The notes under the pieces: model-generated | Databases searched by the model: none | What the model was told of the DNA's origin: nothing | Seen by the model: only the letters and a program-made list of their open reading frames with translations | Made by a program: the position numbers and the translations under genes | Source: Schlesneria sp. | GTDB lineage: Bacteria; Planctomycetota; Planctomycetia; Planctomycetales; Planctomycetaceae | Direction of reading: 5' to 3' | Length of the DNA: 5,148 nucleotides | Assembly (NCBI GenBank): GCA_025353525.1 | Contig: JANXOO010000756.1 | Span: 1 to 5,148 of the forward strand | Shown: one piece after another, positions 1-5,148 of the stretch | How positions within the stretch are numbered: the stretch's first letter is position 1 | Layout of the letters: every line of letters starts with the position of its first letter

Positions 1-519
1 GGCATCGATTCCAGCAACAAACCCGACATGACATTCGGGCAATCGAAAGTCGTCTCGCGCAACAATCGTACCGTCTTCGACGAGCATTCGAGCCAATCCG
101 TCGGTCGTGACTACATAACGAATTCCGCTTCCGCTTGCGATGTCGAGATTCAATTCCGACCTGGAACTTTGGGAATCGTTGTTGATCATTCCGGCCCCGG
201 CTCGATGTACGTCGTCCCGGAACTGGATTGCAAGTCGTGAAATCGATCGCTCGGTCACGAATGATTGCGAAACCGATTTCTCCGCACGCAAAATCAGATG
301 AAAAGTCATCCCTGCCAATGTGAGCAACACCGATATCATGCTGATCGCAACGACCATTTCAATCAACGTAAACCCGTGGCGACGATGATTCCTGATGCGC
401 GAAGTGACCACGAGTCCGGTGGCGTTATGACCAGGGATCAAGCCTCGGCGACGTGCGCGGATCGCGAGACGTGCGAGCGGCGAAGTTCTGGATATTCTGA
501 TTTTCGCTTGCAGCATCAT
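1..519 (-). CDS. GspJ/PilW-like minor pseudopilin (partial, C-terminus beyond left edge)
   Basis: The frame is open for 173 codons from ATG at 519 to base 1, with no stop in the window. The protein has a basic leader of 49 residues ending in RRHG, then a classic type IV prepilin site G49|FTLIE with Glu at +5, followed by a hydrophobic helix (about residues 50-75, FTLIEMVVAISMISVLL onward). A polar globular part follows and contains RLAIQFRDDVHRA (about 95-107), which resembles the post-helix region of GspJ/PilW proteins. Family knowledge: such proteins are processed by the prepilin peptidase (GspO/PilD) and cap the pseudopilus tip with GspI and GspK. The start overlaps the stop of the upstream pseudopilin (ATGA), and the strong Shine-Dalgarno AGGGAGG at 530-524 supports ATG 519 or the adjacent ATG 516, although the leader is unusually long. 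GTG at 411 would give a normal 13-residue leader but has a poor ribosome site. The J-like rather than K- or H-like assignment is inference; the prepilin call is firm. Confidence 0.88.
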   Translation of the reverse strand, partial: MMLQAKIRISRTSPLARLAIRARRRGLIPGHNATGLVVTSRIRNHRRHGFTLIEMVVAISMISVLLTLAGMTFHLILRAEKSVSQSFVTERSISRLAIQFRDDVHRAGAGMINNDSQSSRSELNLDIASGSGIRYVVTTDGLARMLVEDGTIVARDDFRLPECHVGFVAGIDA

Positions 520-974
520 GGTACCTCCCTGGGCGGATAAACCCACGCTGACAATTGCAGCGGAGCCACGATTTGGCCTGCACGATTCTGCCAACGGATC
601 GAAGCCACGATTTGGCGAGAAACCGGTTCACCATCGATCTGTTTCACAACGACCGAACGTTCCAGGCCGGGTAGTATCGTTTGCAAGTCGGTATCGGCGG
701 GCTCAAGACTTACTTCGCCCGGTTTGAGTTCTGACCAGCTTTGATTGGTGGTCCGTTCGAGCAAATTTGTCGCGTGCTGCAATGCGCATTGTCGCTGTTC
801 AGTCGCGCGACGTTCGCGTGCCACGACCAGCAACATCGGGACAGTGATCGAGAACAGGATTCCCATCAGCAAGCACGTGCCGATCATTTCGATCAGGCTG
901 AATCCGTGTCGCGGCGGGTCGCCGAACCGGCGCAGTTTGAATCTTTCTCGGCTCGATCGTGTTTCAACCATCAT
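516..974 (-). CDS. GspI/PilV-like minor pseudopilin
   Basis: 152 residues. A 24-residue leader rich in Arg and Lys ends RHG24, followed by the prepilin peptidase site G|FSLIE (Glu at +5) and a hydrophobic helix about residues 25-50. After the helix comes ALQHATNLLE (about 64-73), a pattern typical of GspI/PilV proteins. The C-terminal part contains SIRWQNRAGQ (about 126-135) and ends in a short beta-rich stretch, as expected for a small tip pseudopilin. Family knowledge: the mature protein is inserted in the inner membrane and assembled at the pseudopilus tip with GspJ/GspK. The gene starts at ATG 974 (or the next codon, ATG 971), only 3 nt after the stop of the second F gene; that stop is in the same frame, so no longer N-terminus is possible. 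Its own ribosome site (GAAGA directly before the ATG) is weak, suggesting coupling to the upstream gene. Its stop overlaps the start of the next pseudopilin. PilV versus GspI cannot be decided here. Confidence 0.88.
   Translation of the reverse strand: MMVETRSSRERFKLRRFGDPPRHGFSLIEMIGTCLLMGILFSITVPMLLVVARERRATEQRQCALQHATNLLERTTNQSWSELKPGEVSLEPADTDLQTILPGLERSVVVKQIDGEPVSRQIVASIRWQNRAGQIVAPLQLSAWVYPPREVP
524..530 (-). promoter_or_regulatory. Strong Shine-Dalgarno deciding the start of the GspJ-like gene
   Basis: On the minus strand AGGGAGG lies 4 nt before ATG 519 and 7 nt before the in-frame ATG 516. It sits inside the 3' end of the GspI-like gene. It is the best ribosome binding site in the window. 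It argues that translation of the last pseudopilin really begins here, making the 48-49 residue leader real and not an over-extended call. Confidence 0.75.
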
Positions 975-977
975 TCT

Positions 978-2282
978 TCAGCTCAGATCGTTTAACAGTT
1001 TTATCAAGGGCATAAACATCGCAATTGCGATAAAGCCGACAAAAAAAGACATTCCCAGCAAAATCGCGGGGCGCACGAATTCCATGATCGCGGCCAGTCG
1101 AAACGCCGAGTGCCGTTCGATATTTGTGGCGAGCATATTGAGTACCCACGGAAGGTTTCCCGTTCGCTCCGCCGATTCAAGGACCATGGTCTCGTAGTGC
1201 CTCAAAATTCCGGCGGATTGCAATGTCCGCCAACAGGGGGCACCTTCATCGATCTGATCGACCGACCATGCCAGTCGCGTCCGTAGTTTTAACGGACCGG
1301 GATGCCGGGCGATCGGTTGTAACGCTTTTGAAAGCGGGATTCCGCGTGCAATACCGTGAGCAAGGGCTCGCATCACATCCGGAGTATGCCAACGGACGAA
1401 CCAGCCTCCCAGGAATGCTTGCAGCACTGGCCGTAAGCCATGATAAGAGGCCGCCAATGCGAACAGATAAATGATCAGCGGAATATAAAGTAACGGCAAT
1501 AGAAAAATGTACCAGTAGTTGATGCACAACTCAGACAGATTAATCAGGCCGATCGTGATTCCGGGCAGTTCGGTCCCAAAGTCATCAAAAATCTTTTTGA
1601 ATTTTGGCATGATGTAATACATCAGGAATCCGACGATCAGAAACGTGACAGGAATAATCGCGACGGGATACAGGATCGCGCCGACATTTGTCGTTTCCTG
1701 ATCTTCCGTCAGTTCGCGGGTGACCCGGGTCGCTGCGTCGCGGAGCGATTCCTGCAGCGATGCAGAATTGATTCCCGCATGAATTTGCATTTCTGCTGAT
1801 CGGGGCATTAACCCCTGAGGGACGGCGAGTTCGGTGAGAGGCATTCCATCACGCAATCGTTCGGACAATTCCGTTAATTGACGATGTCGACTGCCCCATG
1901 TCCCTTGCGCATAGGCCTCGACTTCATTGGCCAGTGGGCGGCCGGATTTTACGGCAATCGCCAGTAACCAGATGAGTTCGACCTGCTGCGCCCGGCTGCG
2001 GGCACCAGCAATCCTCACTTCTGCATCTGTCTGCAAGCCGAACAGAAATACCAGCAGGAACAGGCCAATGAAGCCGGCGAGTGCTGCGGAGGTAAGAAAC
2101 AGCAGAAACATCCCAAAGAACGCAATGATGTTCAATATGATGCTGATCACGAACAACATGAAGCGACGCTCGTTGCTCCACGACGTTTCCGGCTGCATCG
2201 ATGCGGTGGCGCGCAAAAGACACGCCGCAATCATGATCACAAACGGCGCCGTTGACATCACAGCTAGCAGCGCGTCTTTCAT
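978..2282 (-). CDS. Type II secretion F-family inner-membrane protein with extra N-terminal membrane segments
   Basis: 434 residues. The N-terminus adds about 95 residues with three likely membrane helices (about 5-23, 41-62, 64-84) not found in a standard GspF/PilC. The usual F architecture follows: first cytoplasmic four-helix domain (about 98-200), membrane helix (about 203-225), the segment MPKFKKIFDDFGTELPGITI (225-244), membrane helix (about 254-278), second cytoplasmic domain (about 298-395) and a last membrane helix (about 402-427). Family knowledge: F proteins form the inner-membrane platform that contacts the assembly ATPase and pilins. The first repeat has lost the conserved GE-x-SG-x-L motif (here GINSASL, 170-176), whereas the second keeps a near version (AERTGNL, 371-377). 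The tail PLIKLLNDLS is shared with the preceding F protein. ATG 2282 has GTGAG about 6 nt upstream, and an in-frame TAA five codons before it fixes the N-terminus. Family call is firm; the exact apparatus (T2SS, type IV pilus or a planctomycete variant) is inferred. Confidence 0.92.
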   Translation of the reverse strand: MKDALLAVMSTAPFVIMIAACLLRATASMQPETSWSNERRFMLFVISIILNIIAFFGMFLLFLTSAALAGFIGLFLLVFLFGLQTDAEVRIAGARSRAQQVELIWLLAIAVKSGRPLANEVEAYAQGTWGSRHRQLTELSERLRDGMPLTELAVPQGLMPRSAEMQIHAGINSASLQESLRDAATRVTRELTEDQETTNVGAILYPVAIIPVTFLIVGFLMYYIMPKFKKIFDDFGTELPGITIGLINLSELCINYWYIFLLPLLYIPLIIYLFALAASYHGLRPVLQAFLGGWFVRWHTPDVMRALAHGIARGIPLSKALQPIARHPGPLKLRTRLAWSVDQIDEGAPCWRTLQSAGILRHYETMVLESAERTGNLPWVLNMLATNIERHSAFRLAAIMEFVRPAILLGMSFFVGFIAIAMFMPLIKLLNDLS

Positions 2283-2348
2283 CAGTATCTCACTTTACTC
2301 AGTCGAAACGGAAAACTGTAATCCACCAGTGGCCCTTACCGTAACGCT
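2283..2348 (-). other. 66-nt gap between the two F genes, no strong signal
   Basis: This is the only sizeable gap inside the cluster. It holds only very small inverted repeats (ccac-ca-gtgg at 2323-2332 and ttac-c-gtaa at 2337-2345) without a T-tract, so I do not see an intrinsic terminator. GTGAG on the minus strand near 2289-2293 probably serves as ribosome site for the second F gene. An internal promoter or processing site cannot be excluded from the sequence. Confidence 0.4.
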
Positions 2349-3404
2349 TCAGGACAAGTCGTTAAGCAGTTTGATTAACGGCAAAAACATGGCGATCGCC
2401 GTTGTCGAAGCGAATCCCATGACGAGGATGACTGCCAACGGTTCTGCGGCGGAGCTGACCAGCCGCGCACCGACAGAACATCGCGCGGCATAAACATCGG
2501 ATAGACCTCGCAGAGCATCGATAATGATCTTTTCTGAATTGGCGTGTCGAAAAACCTGACGTAGCGAATTTGGCAAATCGGCGAGTGTTGCGGCAGAATC
2601 GGGGCTGTTTCCCGCATCTATCTCGTCGGCCAGTCGGTCCGTGTGTCGGGCGAGCCACCGGTCGTCACTGGCCCGGGATGCGAAACGCAAGGACTTCGAA
2701 AACGGCAACCCCGCCTCGGTCAGGACGGCAAGAATCTGACAAAACTCGGCCAGCGTCGCCAATCGAAAAACGGCGCCGATCAGCGGAATCGAAGTCGACC
2801 AGCGTTGCCCGATTTTTGTGTCTCCGAGCGTAAATCCCAGTAATACAATTCCGATTGTGATCAGAACGAAGACTGCTATGGGAAACCATCCGAACGTACT
2901 CAGCAACCCCTGAAACCGGATCAATGCGATGGTTAAACCTGGCAGTTCGGTCCCGAAGTCGTCAAAGATTTTTGAAAACTTCGGAACGATCGTCATCAGG
3001 ATAAAACCACAGATTGAAATTGCCATCCACAACAGGAACAGCGGATACGAGAGTGATGCCCACATCTGCTGCCTCAACGAAGCGGCCCGTTGAGATTGTT
3101 CAACACTGTATTGCATCACGGAAACGAGTCGGCCCGATTCCAGTCCCGCTTCGACCAGTACGCCCATCACGCGCGGCAATCTGGCGGCCGTCTGCCGGAT
3201 CGCATCACCCAGTGGCACTCCCTGTTCGAGTTGCCCGCTGAGCTCAATCAGCGCCGTACGCGTTGTACCTGATCGACTTTGTTCGGCGAGCGCTATCAAG
3301 CTCGATTCCAGCGGAAGTCCGGTGCGTATCGCTTGCGTCAACTGGCACGCAACCGGAAACGCATCGACATCAACAAGCTCAACCAGTTCGTCATCGTTCA
3401 ACAC
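2349..3404 (-). CDS. Type II secretion F-family inner-membrane protein (GspF/PilC-like)
   Basis: 351 residues, somewhat shorter than the usual 400 or so because the N-terminal segment before the first domain is nearly absent. First cytoplasmic domain at about 14-118, with AFPVACQLTQAIRTGLPLES at its start and the motif region EAGLESGRL (85-93). Membrane helix about 119-140; then PKFSKIFDDFGTELPGLT (141-158), the segment typical after helix 1 of F proteins; membrane helix about 172-193; second cytoplasmic domain about 205-315, starting IPLIGAVFRLATLAEFCQIL; last membrane helix about 319-342; tail PLIKLLNDLS. The GE-x-SG-x-L motif of the second repeat has decayed (ANSEKII, about 288-294). Family knowledge: platform protein of T2SS or type IV pilus machines. 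The start is GTG 3404, chosen for the GAGGA site 6 nt upstream. It overlaps the metallopeptidase stop by 7 nt (GTGTTGA), so translational coupling is likely. It pairs with the next gene, a divergent paralogue. Confidence 0.93.
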   Translation of the reverse strand: MLNDDELVELVDVDAFPVACQLTQAIRTGLPLESSLIALAEQSRSGTTRTALIELSGQLEQGVPLGDAIRQTAARLPRVMGVLVEAGLESGRLVSVMQYSVEQSQRAASLRQQMWASLSYPLFLLWMAISICGFILMTIVPKFSKIFDDFGTELPGLTIALIRFQGLLSTFGWFPIAVFVLITIGIVLLGFTLGDTKIGQRWSTSIPLIGAVFRLATLAEFCQILAVLTEAGLPFSKSLRFASRASDDRWLARHTDRLADEIDAGNSPDSAATLADLPNSLRQVFRHANSEKIIIDALRGLSDVYAARCSVGARLVSSAAEPLAVILVMGFASTTAIAMFLPLIKLLNDLS

Positions 3405-4873
3405 GACAAGTCCTCAAATGGAAACATGGGGCGGCGACGGTGACGGTAGTTCAACTGAGTCATGTCCGCCACAGTCACTCCGCGAGTGTTCACGCGCAGG
3501 ATCGACAGACATACAGGACGGTAAGCGGCCAACGGAGCATTGACCCCTTTGGCCACGATGATCTGAAAACGCTGCGGGTCAAGTCCGAACGCCGTCAACT
3601 GTTTGATGCTGAAGGGAAGCGAGCGTTTCGATGTCACCATGACGGTCAGGCCATTCTCATCCGTCAGGATTGCTGTTCGCCCCTGGTCGAATTCGGTGAA
3701 TCCGCCGTGCCGAACTTCGCTTTCGGAATACTTTCCGTCGGCCAGTTGACTGACCGTAAACGAACCAACGAGTGGAGCACCATGCAGGTCGCCCGACCGG
3801 CCTCCAATCGAAAACGTTCCGGAATTGCCTTGCCCCTTCGCCTCGGCATCGCGAACAGTGATCGGATCGTCGATACAGACAAAGGCCGGTCCGGTCCCCG
3901 TTCGCTGAAGTTCATTCGCCAACCAGGTGCCGTCTCCGGGGGCACCACCGCCCACATTGTCACCCATGTCGAGCAGGCAGACTGGTCCCGGCAATTGTGC
4001 GCCGCGTTTGACGCCGTCTTCGACGGACAAAAATGTTCCGGCCAGTTCTTTACGCCGGTCAACGATCTGCTGCCCCAATTCATCTGCCAGTTGCCTTGCC
4101 AGCACCACGTCGCCGTCTGTGACGACGAGCGACGATGAGCCCATTTCGGCAACATCGGCGTAGGGAAACCCCAACATCAGACTCGCCGCCAGTACACCCT
4201 GTCGCCCACGAACGGCCTCGAATTGCGAGGCGAGTTCCCTGCAGGGAGACTCGGACGTGCATTGACGCTCGATGTTGATTGCAACAGAAGGGAAGCACGC
4301 GGCCTGTACCGGAGTGATCCGGCCTTCCAGGGTTCGGACCATGATTTCAGCCGCTTCGAGACCGCGCTGTTCCTGATCGACATGCGGATTCGTTCGATAC
4401 GAGACCAGGGCATCCGTTGCGTCTACCATCCGCTGCGACAGATTACCATGGGGATCGAGTGTTCCGATGATCGGAGTTTGCGGGCCGACGACTTTGCGAA
4501 CTCGAGACAGCCATTCTCCGTCGGCATCGGGATACGATTCGGACACAGTCGCCCCGTGCGGCGCAACGAGCAGGCCATCAAGGCGACCTGCAAACCCCAG
4601 TTCTTCGAGCATCATGTGCATCAGCGAATCGAAAGCGTCCGCCTCGATCGTCCCGAATGGTAGCGCCCTTCCGGCAAAAATCGGTACCGCTTCGATCCTT
4701 GCTCGCGCAAGTCCATCGAAGAAACCGCGGACTTCGTGATGAGCGTTCTCGAATTTCGTTTGGACATCCTCACCGACCAAAAGCACATCGCGCCGAAAAT
4801 GATCCAGCGTCGTCGAACCCCGCACGAATGTGTTCGACTCCTGGATCAGCGCGATAATGCCAACGCGAATCAT
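3398..4873 (-). CDS. M81-family metallopeptidase (MlrC-like)
   Basis: 491 residues, full length for the family (roughly 480-520). The MlrC N-terminal domain covers about 1-290 and the C-terminal domain about 297-475. Visible motifs: QESNTF (11-16), PHGATVSESYPDADGE (105-120), LDPHGN (139-144), TNPHVD (161-166), and the family's GDNVGGGAPGDGT (304-316) opening the C-terminal domain. Probable zinc ligands are E12, H106, D140 and H142; their spacing (94, 34, 2) fits the Glu/His/Asp/His set I recall for Sphingopyxis MlrC, a linearised-microcystin peptidase. H164 may also take part. No signal peptide or membrane helix is seen, so it should be cytoplasmic. ATG 4873 is fixed by an in-frame TGA four codons upstream; GAAGA lies 6 nt before it. 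The real substrate is unknown, since most M81 members outside the mlr cluster have no assigned substrate, and microcystin degradation should not be assumed. It heads the minus-strand cluster, overlapping the first F gene by 7 nt. Confidence 0.93.
   Translation of the reverse strand: MIRVGIIALIQESNTFVRGSTTLDHFRRDVLLVGEDVQTKFENAHHEVRGFFDGLARARIEAVPIFAGRALPFGTIEADAFDSLMHMMLEELGFAGRLDGLLVAPHGATVSESYPDADGEWLSRVRKVVGPQTPIIGTLDPHGNLSQRMVDATDALVSYRTNPHVDQEQRGLEAAEIMVRTLEGRITPVQAACFPSVAINIERQCTSESPCRELASQFEAVRGRQGVLAASLMLGFPYADVAEMGSSSLVVTDGDVVLARQLADELGQQIVDRRKELAGTFLSVEDGVKRGAQLPGPVCLLDMGDNVGGGAPGDGTWLANELQRTGTGPAFVCIDDPITVRDAEAKGQGNSGTFSIGGRSGDLHGAPLVGSFTVSQLADGKYSESEVRHGGFTEFDQGRTAILTDENGLTVMVTSKRSLPFSIKQLTAFGLDPQRFQIIVAKGVNAPLAAYRPVCLSILRVNTRGVTVADMTQLNYRHRRRPMFPFEDLSC
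3411..3415 (-). promoter_or_regulatory. Shine-Dalgarno deciding a GTG start for the first F gene
   Basis: On the minus strand GAGGA lies 6 nt before GTG 3404, inside the last codons of the metallopeptidase gene. Its position supports the GTG start and the 7-nt overlap between the two genes. No ATG is available at an equally good distance. Confidence 0.7.
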
Positions 4874-5148
4874 GATGGATCTTCAGAAACGGAAGTTGTT
4901 TAAGGAAATTGACACTGACAGAAAGGAGAGCCAGCCGACTAACCGCTGGCATGCGAGGCACGCGAACAGAAATGCCAACCGACGCTACCAGTCAGCATGA
5001 TAAACTAACGACATGATGTCTGAAACTGTCTTCTTCGTTCTTTTTGAATAAACAGAGGAAAAAAACATTGATATTTTCTGAATCGGCTCGCCCATACCCG
5101 AGGGTTGTGCCCGGTCTCCGGAATCGCCATCTTATGGTCTCGTCGCAC
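4874..5148. other. Non-coding region upstream of the cluster, probable promoter region
   Basis: 275 bases without a convincing gene on either strand. The section around 5030-5085 is clearly more A/T-rich than its surroundings and includes a run of seven T on the minus strand (5059-5065), a plausible place for the promoter of the minus-strand cluster; I cannot name a -35/-10 pair with confidence. A 6-bp inverted repeat TGGCAT/ATGCCA (4947-4952 and 4972-4977, 19-base loop) lies between it and the metallopeptidase start and could be an operator or chance. The last 60 bases contain three small hairpin-like palindromes (see findings). Reading frames entering from the right edge on the minus strand stop at 5005 and 4992 and are too short to call. 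Confidence 0.45.

Noticed and set aside
564..616. Direct repeat of 14 bases (agccacgatttggc at 564-577 and 603-616) inside the GspI-like gene
   Set aside because: The copies encode QIVA in both places 13 codons apart and the sequence between them is not repeated, so this looks like coincidence or ordinary beta-strand similarity.
1927..2493. Plus-strand open frame of 188 codons spanning the second F gene start and the end of the first
   Set aside because: It lies opposite two well-supported genes, is rich in Asn/Ser/Arg/Thr, and has no convincing motif or ribosome site.
3263..4138. Long plus-strand open frame of 291 codons opposite the metallopeptidase gene
   Set aside because: It is fully antisense to a strongly supported gene and the translation shows no recognisable domain, only low-complexity His/Gln/Arg-rich sequence typical of a reverse-strand shadow.
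3398..4873. Microcystin degradation function
   Set aside because: The protein belongs to the MlrC family, but mlrA, mlrB and mlrD partners are absent from the window and most family members are not microcystinases.
5068..5148. Possible plus-strand gene start (TTG 5068 with AGAGGA 8 nt upstream) open to the right edge
   Set aside because: Only 27 codons are visible, the start is the rare TTG, and the translation is rich in Arg, Pro and Ser with no recognisable pattern. It could be real but cannot be supported here.
4992..5148. Minus-strand frames entering from the right edge that could be the tail of an upstream gene
   Set aside because: Two different frames are open for about 47-51 codons and end at 5005 and 4992. 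Neither translation looks like a folded protein, and this length is expected by chance.

Overview
The window reads as bacterial chromosome and holds one compact minus-strand gene cluster with no mobile element, RNA gene or CRISPR array that I can see. Base composition is moderate (mid-fifties percent G+C by eye). The protein style suggests a planctomycete of the Planctomycetales: two divergent GspF-like proteins side by side, pseudopilins with long arginine-rich leaders, and a nearby M81 (MlrC-like) metallopeptidase. That assignment is inference from style and was not tested by a search.

In transcription order (right to left): an upstream non-coding stretch (4874-5148); an M81/MlrC-family metallopeptidase (4873-3398); a first type II secretion F-family membrane protein (3404-2349); a second, longer F-family protein with an extra membrane-spanning N-terminus (2282-978); a GspI/PilV-like pseudopilin (974-516); and a GspJ/PilW-like pseudopilin that runs off the left edge (519-1). 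The last gene has no stop codon inside the window.

Spacing supports one operon: a 7-nt overlap, a 66-nt gap, a 3-nt gap and a 4-nt ATGA overlap. The order F-F-I-J follows the classical gsp order F-(G-H)-I-J, with the major pseudopilin G and H missing at this spot. The two F proteins would form the inner-membrane platform on which an assembly ATPase (not in the window) drives pseudopilus growth, and the I-like and J-like proteins would sit at the pseudopilus tip. The metallopeptidase is predicted to be cytoplasmic. Its role in the set is unknown, but its stop codon lies inside the start of the first F gene, so the two are probably translationally coupled.

The most interesting points are the F-protein pair, whose two internal repeats have decayed in complementary fashion while an almost identical C-terminal tail is kept despite strong synonymous divergence; the fusion-like organisation of the metallopeptidase with a secretion/pilus operon; and the unusually long leaders on the pseudopilins.
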